Shown in pieces: positions 1-9,024 of a stretch of 64,000 nt of DNA. Below the pieces are notes generated by a model. The model made no database searches and was not told the DNA's origin. It saw nothing but the letters and a program-made list of their open reading frames with translations. Numbering within the stretch: the stretch's first letter is position 1; the number at the start of each line of letters is the position of its first letter. The stretch comes from an uncultured Lachnospiraceae bacterium (GTDB taxonomy: Bacteria; Bacillota; Clostridia; Lachnospirales; Lachnospiraceae): the NCBI GenBank assembly GCA_947305245.1, contig CAMZDG010000012.1, positions 21,533 through 85,532 on the forward strand, in the 5' to 3' direction. Both the position numbers and the translations under genes were made by a program.

Positions 1-1025
1 AGGTAGACGGAGCATACATCGAGATTACTTCAAAATGCAATATGAAATGTAAACAATGCTATAACGATTCTGAGCAGAGAAATAACAAATTCGTGACGAG
101 GGAAGAGTATGTAAGGACCATGAAAGCTCTCGTGGAGCATGGGTGTAAAATCATCGTGATCAGCGGCGGAGAACCGCTCCTTCATCCTGACCTGACTTGG
201 ATGTTGGAGAGTGCGCATGAGCTTGGCGTAGAGGAGATCAGGGTTGTCACAAACGGTATGCTTTTTCTGCCTGAATTCGCGGCAAAAATGAAGGAACTTG
301 GCGCGACGCTTTTGATCAGCATGGATGGTCCCACGGCGGAGACATACGGCATTCTTCGTGACGGACGAAACTTTCGGAGAGTGAAAGAAAACGTCGAGCG
401 GTATGCGAAGGAATGCATCGTGGAGTTTAACCTGATCATGTGCAAGGGGAATGCGGAAACCTTAGTTGCCATGGCAGATTTTGCGGATCAAAACGGGATT
501 AGGACGATCAATCTGCTGAATCTCCAGTGCATCGGACGTGCGACGGATTTTTATGATGAGGTGGCACTGGACGGCGCTGAGATGGAAAAATTCCGAAACG
601 CGATCGTGGAGATCGTGAACAAGTATCCCGGACTGAGCGTGAAGGGGAGCGTGAACCCGTTCGAGGGCGTTCACTGCAGGCATCTTCTTCGCGACAGGGG
701 AATGGCACACTATTTAAGGATAGACAGTCACGGAGATTTTTTTCCTTGCGACAGCTCCAAGTGTCCTATCGGAAAGATGACGGAAGAGGATCCTTCTGGA
801 GTTTTCGAGAAGATGGCGAGCTGCGCTTCCCGCGAAGTTAGGAAAAAAAGCGTGGAGCTATATGGCCAATGCAAAAATTGTGAAGCAAGGAGCGTTTGTT
901 CCAAGGGGTGCCCGCTGATGTTCGAAGATCAGGAACAGATGAAGGCATACTGCGAAGATTTTCGCAGAATTTATCATAAATCTAGAAAGGCGATGGAGAC
1001 CATTGCAGCGGTGAGCATGGGATGA
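1..1025 (+). CDS. Radical SAM/SPASM maturase of the lasso cluster (5' end cut off)
   Basis: The open frame runs in from the left edge (codons start at base 3), so the true start is outside the window. The radical SAM motif CNMKCKQC (CX3CX2C, bases 36-59) lies before and across the first in-window ATG at 42, which is therefore internal. The glycine-rich SAM-binding segment VISGGEPLLHPD follows. The C-terminal third is a SPASM-type cysteine region (FPCDSSKCPIG, then CKNCEARSVCSKGC and a late C), expected to bind auxiliary Fe-S clusters. Such proteins usually install a thioether, C-C or epimerised residue in a peptide. Its stop overlaps the kinase start by 4 nt (ATGA), so it belongs to the same transcript. 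Its substrate, presumably the lasso precursor, is inferred. Radical SAM genes are not a standard part of lasso clusters. Confidence 0.85.
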   Translation, partial: VDGAYIEITSKCNMKCKQCYNDSEQRNNKFVTREEYVRTMKALVEHGCKIIVISGGEPLLHPDLTWMLESAHELGVEEIRVVTNGMLFLPEFAAKMKELGATLLISMDGPTAETYGILRDGRNFRRVKENVERYAKECIVEFNLIMCKGNAETLVAMADFADQNGIRTINLLNLQCIGRATDFYDEVALDGAEMEKFRNAIVEIVNKYPGLSVKGSVNPFEGVHCRHLLRDRGMAHYLRIDSHGDFFPCDSSKCPIGKMTEEDPSGVFEKMASCASREVRKKSVELYGQCKNCEARSVCSKGCPLMFEDQEQMKAYCEDFRRIYHKSRKAMETIAAVSMG

Positions 1026-1981
1026 AATACTATTACGCGTTTGGCATTGTGATCGGATGTAATCTTGAACTTCCGCTTCCGGAATATCCAGGAGAGGAAA
1101 AGGATTGTCTGGAAATCCGGCTGCTGGAAAAGAGCGTCGAGGTTCCGGATGGATTTGTTTTGAGAAATAGTTTCCTCATCGAAGGGAATGGCGACGATGA
1201 CATGGGATCCTACTATGAGAGGGGCGACGAAAAATGGGTTCGCTATCAGGCGGTCTGTGATTTCTGGATCCGTCCCCTGGAGCAAAAAATGGATTGCTAT
1301 TATCGGGTGCCTGAGAATCTGGAGCTGGCGGAGATCTATCTGCTCTCTGACTGCATCAGTGCCTACTTGCGTCACGTAAAACAATATGTGTTCCATGCGG
1401 CTGCCGTAAGACTTGGAAATAAAAGCTATGTCTTCAGCGCGGAAAAGGGCGGCGGGAAAAGCACTCTGCTTGCCTCACTGGTAAATAGCGGCGGCGACGT
1501 CATTTCGGATGATCTTGTTCCTCTTTTTCTTGCAGAGCAGGGAGTGATGCTTCGCAGCAGTTTTCCCAGCGTGAAACTGAATTCAGGGCAGTTTCCCCTG
1601 GCGACTGACTGGATCAGCGATGCAAGGCCCGTGCTGAAGGGATCTCTCAAGAAAAGCTGCACGTTAAAGTCGGAGCGCTATGCCGAGGGAGATTTCCCGT
1701 TGGATGCATTTTTTGTCATCCACCCTGTGACGGCGGATGAGCCCATTCAGGTTAGAAAGCTGAATGCGGCAGAAGGATTTGTGGCGCTTTTGCAGTGCAT
1801 CTTCAGCGGAACGACAGCTTCGAACAGTGAGATCATTGCATATCAAAAAGTCATTCGCCGCATCTTAAAAGAGAACTTGGCATTTCAGTTGGACATTCCG
1901 AGAGATTTGGAGCAGTTGCCAAACGTGATCGACGTCCTAAAGCATTTCGATAACGGGAAAGAGGAGAGCAAAAATGGGTGA
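1022..1981 (+). CDS. HPr kinase/phosphorylase-like lasso peptide kinase
   Basis: The protein has 319 aa. The C-terminal half has the HprK-like fold: HAAAV at residues 125-129, a P-loop (SAEKGGGKST, about 139-148) and an ISDD motif (161-164) typical of this kinase family. The N-terminal 110 aa is not recognisable by eye. In paeninodin-type lasso clusters, stand-alone HprK-like proteins phosphorylate the C-terminal Ser of the precursor. That role is inferred here from the adjacent cyclase, peptidase and RRE genes. The gene overlaps the radical SAM stop by 4 nt and the cyclase start by 8 nt, so translational coupling is likely. An ordinary HPr kinase of carbon catabolite control is unlikely, because the gene sits in a RiPP operon and the canonical HprK N-terminal domain is absent. 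Confidence 0.82.
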   Translation: MKYYYAFGIVIGCNLELPLPEYPGEEKDCLEIRLLEKSVEVPDGFVLRNSFLIEGNGDDDMGSYYERGDEKWVRYQAVCDFWIRPLEQKMDCYYRVPENLELAEIYLLSDCISAYLRHVKQYVFHAAAVRLGNKSYVFSAEKGGGKSTLLASLVNSGGDVISDDLVPLFLAEQGVMLRSSFPSVKLNSGQFPLATDWISDARPVLKGSLKKSCTLKSERYAEGDFPLDAFFVIHPVTADEPIQVRKLNAAEGFVALLQCIFSGTTASNSEIIAYQKVIRRILKENLAFQLDIPRDLEQLPNVIDVLKHFDNGKEESKNG

Positions 1982-3716
1982 GATCTACATATGGGCTGAT
2001 AAGCAGGGGCAAAAGAGGGATTATGATCATATCAGGGACATCCTGTTGGAACAGGATGCCGCCTTTATGGAATACGACAAAAAGAAGATCAGTTATCTGC
2101 GAGAGGAGAATGGCTTTGGCCTTCTGATTTCGGCACTGGAGGCAGACATTCGGCAAGGGAACCTGGACGTCTACGTGGACGGACATATAGAGAATCTGCC
2201 GGAGCTGCGAAAGGAGCTGCAGCTGAGCCCGTCAAGCAGCACGGAAGCAGTTGTGAGGACCGCGTATGAGAGATGGGAAGAGGAATTTCCAAGCCGTCTA
2301 AAGGGAGATTACGCCATTGTTCTAAGAGATAAAAGCAAAGAGCAGTTCATTTGTGCGCGGGCTCCCTTTGGTGTGAAGGCAATGTATTACTATCTGGATG
2401 AGTCCGCCTGCGTGTTTGCAACGAGCCAGCAAAAGGTTCTTGCCTTAAAGCTTCTTCCAGTGAAGTTTAACTGGGAATATGTGGCGGAGTATTTTGCAAA
2501 TCACGAGACGTCTGTCGTGAAAGAAACGCCCTACTGTAACTGGCGCGTGGTACTGCCCGGGGAAAGCCTGATCATCAGGAAAAATGACGCAAGAAGGATC
2601 GCTTTGTGGCAGCCGAGAGTACTAAAGCATACACTGGGAGAGCGCGAGACAATCGAGAGATTTCGGGATCTTTTTGTCGATTCCGTGAAGAGGAAAATCT
2701 GCGACAATGTCTTTCCGGATTATAACTTCTTTTTGAGCGGCGGACTGGATTCCTCCTCCATCGCCTGCGCATTTCTTCACATACCTGATTTTGATCCCAA
2801 GAGGCTTCACATATATCACGATTGCCATAAAGAGGAAATTGATGAGTATGAGATGTTAAAGCGCGGGATAGACGACGAAGCCATTCTGGCACAAAAGATC
2901 TGTGAGAGGCTTGGTACGCCGCTTCACTTAAGAAATGGCAGCCAAAAAAATAATCTTCTGAAGGATTTTGAACCGTTGCAGGATTTCGCGGATCCAGATA
3001 TTAACATTCTGTATGGGCATTCAAAGTGGACGGGAGAGAAAATACCGAACTACCCATTCATCACGGGATTTGGCGGAGATCAGGTGGCAGGCAGGGTCGT
3101 AAACATTGATCGCAATCATCAGATCAACCAGTCCCAGTATGACATGCACATGTATGAGATCTATGAAGAGTGTCTGAAGCCTGAATTTGTGACACGCTAT
3201 AGTCTTCGGGACCGCGTGAACGGGAAAGAGGGATTGGGAAACTACAAGACGGAATCGCAAAACATTCAGTGGAAGACCATCTTTCAGAATGGTCAGGGCG
3301 TGGGAAGACAGCAAGGGTATCGATTTGAAATAGTTTCGCCCTTTCATGACATTGACCTGGTGGAGTATTGCGTAAACTTACCAGACAAGTATTTTAACAG
3401 GAAGGGTGTAGGAAAGTATATCCTCAGGAAGGCGTTCGAAAAGGATCTCCCGCCGGAAATCTTTATCCGCAAGGGAAAGGGAACGCACGTCCATACGGCC
3501 TATGAAGGCATAAAGGATAACTGGGGAAGCATAGAAAAGAGATATGATCACCTAAAGCTGGCAGAATACGGGATCGTGGACAAAGAGAAGTTCATCGGCA
3601 TGATGCAAAGATTCCGGTATGGCACGGAGTATCACTCTCTTCACGTCATGAAGCTGTTGGCACTGGAATTATGGCTTGAGAGCAAGCAGAGCGTTTTCGA
3701 AGGAGTAATGGGATGA
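1974..3716 (+). CDS. Asparagine synthetase-like lasso cyclase (C protein)
   Basis: The protein has 580 aa. A class II glutamine amidotransferase-like N-terminal domain is followed by an asparagine synthetase domain with the PP-loop SGGLDSSS at about residues 255-262. The N-terminus is M-G-E, so the catalytic Cys2 of glutamine-dependent asparagine synthetases is missing, as expected for lasso cyclases. Lasso C proteins adenylate an Asp/Glu side chain of the core peptide and form the macrolactam with the new N-terminus. The following gene (B2 peptidase) overlaps by 4 nt, and cyclase plus B2 plus a PqqD-like protein is the defining set for lasso biosynthesis. A role in asparagine supply is unlikely in this context. 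Confidence 0.9.
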   Translation: MGEIYIWADKQGQKRDYDHIRDILLEQDAAFMEYDKKKISYLREENGFGLLISALEADIRQGNLDVYVDGHIENLPELRKELQLSPSSSTEAVVRTAYERWEEEFPSRLKGDYAIVLRDKSKEQFICARAPFGVKAMYYYLDESACVFATSQQKVLALKLLPVKFNWEYVAEYFANHETSVVKETPYCNWRVVLPGESLIIRKNDARRIALWQPRVLKHTLGERETIERFRDLFVDSVKRKICDNVFPDYNFFLSGGLDSSSIACAFLHIPDFDPKRLHIYHDCHKEEIDEYEMLKRGIDDEAILAQKICERLGTPLHLRNGSQKNNLLKDFEPLQDFADPDINILYGHSKWTGEKIPNYPFITGFGGDQVAGRVVNIDRNHQINQSQYDMHMYEIYEECLKPEFVTRYSLRDRVNGKEGLGNYKTESQNIQWKTIFQNGQGVGRQQGYRFEIVSPFHDIDLVEYCVNLPDKYFNRKGVGKYILRKAFEKDLPPEIFIRKGKGTHVHTAYEGIKDNWGSIEKRYDHLKLAEYGIVDKEKFIGMMQRFRYGTEYHSLHVMKLLALELWLESKQSVFEGVMG

Positions 3717-4123
3717 GGATAATTACAAAACTTGCTTTGAAAAGAATCAACAAGAAATTGAATCAGCAGGGAATGGAATATGCGGACCGTTTCCTCGAAA
3801 AATGTAACAAAAGAAGACGCCACGTCCGCACGGCGACACAGGAAGAAGTGGAATTGATGAAGGCCCTGGCATGGAAGATCAATGACGTGGCAGCCACGCT
3901 GAGACTCACCTCGCCGTGCATCTGCAGATCCCTTTGGTGTTATAAGCAGCTCGCGGGGAAATATGGCGTAGAGATGATCATCGGTGTGAAAGGATATCCG
4001 TTTGAAGCGCACGCGTGGATCGAGTATAATAAAGAGGTGATCAATGACACGGAAGAACACGCTCGCGGATATATTGTTTTTGAGGGCGTTTCGGCGAAGG
4101 ATTTGATCACCGCCCAGGCATAA
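3713..4123 (+). CDS. Lasso peptide leader peptidase (B2, transglutaminase-like cysteine protease)
   Basis: The protein has 136 aa, the usual length of a stand-alone B2 protein. The catalytic triad is visible: C69 in SPCICRSLW (family pattern CLxRSL), H100 in FEAHAWIE and D112 in VIND. The segment MIIGVKGYPFEAHAWIE matches the family's core strand and histidine loop. B2 cleaves the leader from the precursor so that the cyclase can close the ring. The start codon overlaps the cyclase stop (ATGA). The separate PqqD-like gene 18 nt downstream is the B1 partner, giving the split B1/B2 architecture typical of Firmicutes and Actinobacteria. Confidence 0.9.
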   Translation: MRIITKLALKRINKKLNQQGMEYADRFLEKCNKRRRHVRTATQEEVELMKALAWKINDVAATLRLTSPCICRSLWCYKQLAGKYGVEMIIGVKGYPFEAHAWIEYNKEVINDTEEHARGYIVFEGVSAKDLITAQA

Positions 4124-4141
4124 AACAGGAGGAGAATAAAG

Positions 4142-4447
4142 GTGGAGAGGGAGTTTAACTATAATGTTGCGGAGCACGAACTGACGCTGCTTGGCGAAGA
4201 AGAGGCGGAGTTTAGTAAAAAGGCGGAGGATGGCGGCATTTTATATTTATTCGCAGACCGCAGCTTTCAGTCTTTGGATTTCACGGCCTGCATCATGTGG
4301 AACGTGATCAGTCAACATCATTCCTTTCAAAAGGCAAAAGAGGAGATCCTCAAGGTTTTTTGCGCGGGGGACGACCAGGATGTTTCCGGTGACGTCAGTG
4401 ATTTCTTTGATTTCCTGACGGAAACGGGTGCCATCCAAGTGATTTAA
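4142..4447 (+). CDS. PqqD-like RiPP recognition element (B1)
   Basis: The protein has 101 aa. It starts at GTG 4142, preceded by AGGAGGAG at about 4128-4135 with about 6-7 nt spacing. The pattern fits a PqqD/RRE winged-helix fold: a beta-hairpin (GGILYLFADRSFQSLD), a helix (FTACIMWNVI), a tveei-like helix (SFQKAKEEILKVF) and a C-terminal DVSDFFDFLTETGAIQ. RREs bind the leader peptide and deliver it to the B2 peptidase and cyclase. It lies between B2 and the exporters. The N-terminal 35 aa is longer than in many B1 proteins. Recognition rests on pattern and context rather than on catalytic residues. Confidence 0.85.
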   Translation: MEREFNYNVAEHELTLLGEEEAEFSKKAEDGGILYLFADRSFQSLDFTACIMWNVISQHHSFQKAKEEILKVFCAGDDQDVSGDVSDFFDFLTETGAIQVI

Positions 4448-4482
4448 GCTTTTCCATCATAAAGAATTGGGAGTGACGGTCC

Positions 4483-6273
4483 ATGGCAATCAAAGAACAA
4501 TTGAAAAAATATGGCCAGATCAAAAAGAACTGGAAAACAATTTTATCCTTCTTTTTCAAGTATAACGACAAAGCAGTGATCGCTCTGTTTGTTGTGAGCG
4601 GCGTGAGCGCCCTGACAGGCGTGGCGTTCACCTATCTGCTGAGTCAATTCGTTAATGAGGCGGGATCCCTGCTTACGGGAGAGCAGGGAACGGCTCTTTG
4701 GCTGCTTGGAGGCATTTTGGGGCTTGCCGTCATGGCATATTTAGCGATGACCCTTCGAAGTGCACTCACTAGAAAAGTGATCGCGGATAGTACGGAGCGC
4801 ATTCAGGGAGAGGCCATTACGTTCGCCTGCTCGGATGATTACCTGCATTTTATCTCCAAGGAGCAAAAGGATAAGCATCTCTTTCTGATGAATGTTTCCA
4901 ACAGTACGAATCGGGCGATCTTAAATGGCGTTACGGGTTTTATCAGCGGTTTTTTCACCATTCTTGGAGGCATTGGCATCTTATTCTCCGTCAGCGGCTG
5001 GGCATCCCTCGTGATGACGGTCCTGATGATCATTTCCTGCCTCTACGTGGAAAACAACAACGGCCGAAAGCTCATGGAACTGTTCGGGAATACCATCATG
5101 GAGAGCCGGAAGCTGAATTATTTCACGGAATTGTTGACGGGAAACGGATATGCCTGTGAAAAGTCCTTGTTTGGATACTCGGAGCAGATGCACGAGCGCA
5201 TGAAGCAGGTCAATGACGAGATCGTCTCTCAAAAGGAAAAGACGACAAAGCGGATCTCCCGAAATACCATGCTGTTTCGCCTGTTCTATTCGTTTACCTA
5301 TTTTATCTTTGTGCTATGCGTGTTCCTGAGCGGGAACATTCACGACGCCGGTACCATTTTCCTGGCGTTTAGCATGACAAAAAGCATTGTGCAGGCAGCG
5401 ACGGCAGTCGGAAAGAGTCTTTCGAACACTTATATTCAGGCAGGGTATATTGAAAAGTTCAACGATTATCTGGCAAAGGGCACGACCAGTCAGGCTTCGC
5501 ACGTTTCGAAGACGGAGGCGGCTTTGCCGCAGCCTAGTCAGGATGACGTCATCGCCGTTCGGAATCTGACGTTCCGGTATTATGAGAACGCGCCAGTGCT
5601 CCAGGATGTCTCCTTTACCATCCACAAGGGAGAGACGGTGGCCATCGTGGGAGAAAACGGCGCAGGAAAAACAACCCTGGCGAACATCTTGCTCGGACTA
5701 TTGTATTCTGGCGGAAGCGTGCTGGTAAATGGCGTGGATCCGTATGAAGATCTGATGGCACAAAAGAAGGAAAGCGGGATCGTTTCCGTGATGCAGAATT
5801 TTGGCCGGTACAACGGCATCAGCTTAAAGGATAACATAACTTTTGGGGAGCCGCTTTCAGAGGAACTGCAAAAGAAGGTTGAGGCCATCTTTGGAGAGAA
5901 TAAGGACCAGACGCCAGAGAGCATCATGGGAAATGAATTCGGAGGAATCGGTGCATCTGGCGGACAGTGGCAGAAACTGGCACTTCTCAGAGGACAAAGA
6001 AAGCAAGGGATCGTGTTGTTGGATGAACCTACGGCATCCCTGGATCCTCGTTCGGAGGCCACGATCCTGCGGGAATTCATGACGGAAAGTGCCGGAGAGA
6101 ACACCAAGCTGATCATCACGCACAGGCTTGGCTGCACGAAATACGCGGACAGGATTCTTGTCCTGGATCACGGTACCATTGCAGAGAACGGCAGCTTCGA
6201 CGAATTGATGGCAAGGAAGGGAAAGTATCACGAGATGTATACGGCGCAGGCCGAGCTATATCAGATTTCATAG
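4483..6273 (+). CDS. ABC half-transporter, permease/ATPase fusion (lasso export, first)
   Basis: The protein has 596 aa. An N-terminal transmembrane domain (about residues 20-310, roughly six hydrophobic segments) is followed by an ATPase domain with Walker A GENGAGKT (about 389-396), signature GASGGQWQK (about 489) and Walker B LLDEPTASLD (about 510). All key residues are present. It forms a tandem with the next gene (30 nt gap), so a heterodimeric exporter is likely. In lasso clusters the D protein exports the mature peptide and gives self-resistance. There is no peptidase C39 domain, consistent with leader removal by the separate B2. Confidence 0.88.
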   Translation: MAIKEQLKKYGQIKKNWKTILSFFFKYNDKAVIALFVVSGVSALTGVAFTYLLSQFVNEAGSLLTGEQGTALWLLGGILGLAVMAYLAMTLRSALTRKVIADSTERIQGEAITFACSDDYLHFISKEQKDKHLFLMNVSNSTNRAILNGVTGFISGFFTILGGIGILFSVSGWASLVMTVLMIISCLYVENNNGRKLMELFGNTIMESRKLNYFTELLTGNGYACEKSLFGYSEQMHERMKQVNDEIVSQKEKTTKRISRNTMLFRLFYSFTYFIFVLCVFLSGNIHDAGTIFLAFSMTKSIVQAATAVGKSLSNTYIQAGYIEKFNDYLAKGTTSQASHVSKTEAALPQPSQDDVIAVRNLTFRYYENAPVLQDVSFTIHKGETVAIVGENGAGKTTLANILLGLLYSGGSVLVNGVDPYEDLMAQKKESGIVSVMQNFGRYNGISLKDNITFGEPLSEELQKKVEAIFGENKDQTPESIMGNEFGGIGASGGQWQKLALLRGQRKQGIVLLDEPTASLDPRSEATILREFMTESAGENTKLIITHRLGCTKYADRILVLDHGTIAENGSFDELMARKGKYHEMYTAQAELYQIS

Positions 6274-6303
6274 ACAAGGAAAACGGGAAAGGAATCAAGG
6301 GCC

Positions 6304-8085
6304 ATGAAAAAGAGCAAAGAAAAGAATGGACAGCCCAGCATGCGGATTCTTCCGAGAATCATAAAGCTATTGTTCCGGCACGTGCCTGCGTGGTCACTGG
6401 CTATCGTTCTCATTATGGTGCTACAGGGCGTGCTTCCGGTGTTGAACCTTTATTTGATCGGCCGGTTTGCCGGGATCTTGGTTGAAAACCAGTTTATGCT
6501 GACGCGGGAAGCAGTGACCTATGCCATTTTGGTGGCGATCACTTTCTGCTTTGACGCCATGTGCGCGGAATGTAACAACCTGATCAGAGTGCAGGCCTCT
6601 TATCGAATGGAATATCGCCTGCGCAAAGAAATCATAGATCAAGTTGAAAAATTGGACATAAGATATAAGGAGCAAAACGAGTATCAGACCATTGTCAGCA
6701 GGGCAAATCAGGCGGTAACGCCCATGGAATTGTTTAACTTCCTGGACATGATAAGCACCGTTACTTCAGCGCTGATCACCATGGCTGGCGTGATCGCATT
6801 GCTGCTTCGCGTGAATTTCGTCATTCCGGCCTTTCAGCTTCTGGTGCTTGTCTTCTGCGCCTGGATCATGAAGAAAACGGCGCAAATGATGAATCGCGTA
6901 TTCGAGAAGACAAATCTGGAGGAGAGAAAAACTTCTGCCATTTCTTCGTGGTTCATTACGGATCACAATAATGCAGAGATGAGGATCTTTCGGTCCACTC
7001 AGTGGTTTTTTGCCCTGTGGAAGGATCTGTTTCGAAAAGTGAACCGAAAAAAGAATCAGGGAATTACCAAGATCGAAGCGTTGCAGGGACTGTCACAGAT
7101 ATTAATGTCGATCCTTCCGGTGCTTTCTCTCGTCATCTATCTGCTCATGAGGGGAACGGTAAGCCTGGATCTGGCAGAGGACGTGATCAATATCTTCAAC
7201 TCCTGTAATACGATGGCGACAAGCGTACTCATGTTGATCACGGTGGCCGGACTGCTTTCGGGGCGAATGGTTAATTTCGCAAATTTCTTCCGGTTGTTTG
7301 ACATTCAAGCGGAACCTGCAAGACAAGAGGGGGAGGCGTGTTCCAAGGCAACGATCCTGCTTCGGGATTGTACGTTCAGGTATGATGAAAAAGACGCATC
7401 CTCTAAGGCGGCGGTGGATCACGTAAACTTAAGACTGGACAGCGGTAAGGTTTATGCCATCGTGGGAGAGAACGGAAGCGGTAAGTCAACGCTGGCGAAA
7501 TTGCTTCTTCAGCTCTATCATCCGCAGGAGGGAACGATGGAAGCATATAATGAGGCCGGAAAGAAGGTGACGCTTCGTGCCACTACCGTGATGCAGGATT
7601 TTGCAAGATATGATCTTTCGCTAAAGGATAACATTCTCCTTGGTGATTTCAAGGCCAAAGAGGATGTGGATGCTTATCGGGCGGCCATGGAAGACGCATC
7701 CTGCCTGCAAGTGGCAGAAAAGATCGGAGAAGACACCGTATTGGGGAATCGGTTTGGTACCGTGAATCCTTCCGGAGGAGAATGGCAGCGACTGGCCGTC
7801 GCAAGAGGCTTTTTTAGAAAGAACTGTCCGCTGGTCGTATTCGATGAACCGGACGCGAGCCTAGATGCGCTGGCAGAAGCAAATATTATCAAGAACATGG
7901 CATCGAATTGTCGGAATGGCATTTGCGTGTTCATTACGCACCGTCTTGCTTCCGTAAAATACGCGGATCAGATTCTGGTCATGAAGGACGGACGGCTGGC
8001 GGAGCAGGGAACCCATCAGGAACTGACGGCAAAGGACGGCATCTACAAGGAGATGTTTTCAGCGCAGATCGGCTGGTATCAATAA
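6304..8085 (+). CDS. ABC half-transporter, permease/ATPase fusion (lasso export, second)
   Basis: The protein has 593 aa, with the same architecture as its upstream neighbour: a membrane domain (about residues 30-330), then Walker A GENGSGKS (about 388-395), signature NPSGGEWQR (about 488) and Walker B VVFDEPDASLD (about 512). The usual Thr after DEP is Asp (DEPDAS), a mild deviation. It most likely pairs with the preceding half-transporter to export the modified peptide. Two separate half-transporters, rather than the single D protein of most lasso clusters, is a small architectural difference. Confidence 0.87.
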   Translation: MKKSKEKNGQPSMRILPRIIKLLFRHVPAWSLAIVLIMVLQGVLPVLNLYLIGRFAGILVENQFMLTREAVTYAILVAITFCFDAMCAECNNLIRVQASYRMEYRLRKEIIDQVEKLDIRYKEQNEYQTIVSRANQAVTPMELFNFLDMISTVTSALITMAGVIALLLRVNFVIPAFQLLVLVFCAWIMKKTAQMMNRVFEKTNLEERKTSAISSWFITDHNNAEMRIFRSTQWFFALWKDLFRKVNRKKNQGITKIEALQGLSQILMSILPVLSLVIYLLMRGTVSLDLAEDVINIFNSCNTMATSVLMLITVAGLLSGRMVNFANFFRLFDIQAEPARQEGEACSKATILLRDCTFRYDEKDASSKAAVDHVNLRLDSGKVYAIVGENGSGKSTLAKLLLQLYHPQEGTMEAYNEAGKKVTLRATTVMQDFARYDLSLKDNILLGDFKAKEDVDAYRAAMEDASCLQVAEKIGEDTVLGNRFGTVNPSGGEWQRLAVARGFFRKNCPLVVFDEPDASLDALAEANIIKNMASNCRNGICVFITHRLASVKYADQILVMKDGRLAEQGTHQELTAKDGIYKEMFSAQIGWYQ

Positions 8086-8115
8086 GCGGTGCAAAAGAAG
8101 GAGAGGAGCCAGGAA

Positions 8116-9003
8116 ATGCAAGAGGATTTCTTATATCAGATGGTCAGCAGGGAAAGGCACAGACAGGTTGCGGAAGTACTCTCTGAGGTGAAAGTCCCTT
8201 ACGCCATTATCAAGGGAGAAGCGTTATCCTATCATGCCTATGGGAAATTTGGCAAGAGGAGATCGTCTGACGTCGACATTCTAGTGTCCAGAAAAAATCG
8301 TGACGTGATCAGGGACGCATTTCTAAGGCACGGCTTTTCCATGAAAGGGAAAACGCGTGCGGAGATCGTACAGGCAAATCTCTATACGCATCAGATGATC
8401 CCACTGACCAAACCGTCAAAATACGAGGAGATGGCCGTCGACGTGAATTTCGACATTTTCTGGGGGGAATACCAGGGAGTAAGGGTTGACGTGGACAGAT
8501 TCCTAGAGCATACCGTGCCGATGAAGATTTATGGATATGAATTTCAGGTGCTCCCTCATGAAAAGGCCATGGTGCAGCTGATCCTACACCACTACAAGGA
8601 AATGAATTCCATTTTCCATCTTATGACGCATGACAGCTTTAACGTAAAAATGCTGGATGACGTTTATTACTACGTAAAATCCTGGAAGAACGTGTTCACG
8701 CCGGAAGCGATCTGGCGCGTCATGCAAGTATATGGGATTGCGAAGTATGCTTATTATGTATTCTATTATGTGGCAAAGGTGCATCCGGACGGGGAGATCC
8801 TAAAGATCAGGGACGCATTGTATTCGGAGGAGGCGGAAAAGCTGCTGAATCGATACGGCCTGGAGGAGGAAGAGTACGGAGAGTGGGAGGTCGGGTTTGA
8901 AGAACGGCTGAAAAGTGAGGATCTGTCGCAGTTTTTGAAACATAAACTCAGCAAGAAAAGCATGGAAAAACTAAATCAAAATGTTGCCATATTTCTTTCT
9001 TGA
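8116..9003 (+). CDS. Nucleotidyltransferase-family lasso tailoring protein
   Basis: The protein has 295 aa from ATG 8116, which is chosen over an in-frame GTG at 8089 because GAGAGGAG at about 8101-8108 is well placed for it. The N-terminal segment YAIIKGEALSYHAY, followed by KRRSSDVDILV, carries the paired acidic residues (DVD) of the uncharacterised nucleotidyltransferase family (NTP_transf_5-like) common in lasso clusters. The C-terminal half is helical. In related kinase-containing lasso clusters such proteins are thought to act after phosphorylation, placing a nucleotide or sugar on the phosphate. I infer that role only from the co-occurring HprK-like kinase. The true donor cannot be read from sequence. 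Confidence 0.75.
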   Translation: MQEDFLYQMVSRERHRQVAEVLSEVKVPYAIIKGEALSYHAYGKFGKRRSSDVDILVSRKNRDVIRDAFLRHGFSMKGKTRAEIVQANLYTHQMIPLTKPSKYEEMAVDVNFDIFWGEYQGVRVDVDRFLEHTVPMKIYGYEFQVLPHEKAMVQLILHHYKEMNSIFHLMTHDSFNVKMLDDVYYYVKSWKNVFTPEAIWRVMQVYGIAKYAYYVFYYVAKVHPDGEILKIRDALYSEEAEKLLNRYGLEEEEYGEWEVGFEERLKSEDLSQFLKHKLSKKSMEKLNQNVAIFLS

Positions 9004-9024
9004 GCAAAGGAGGGAGGAAAAAAG

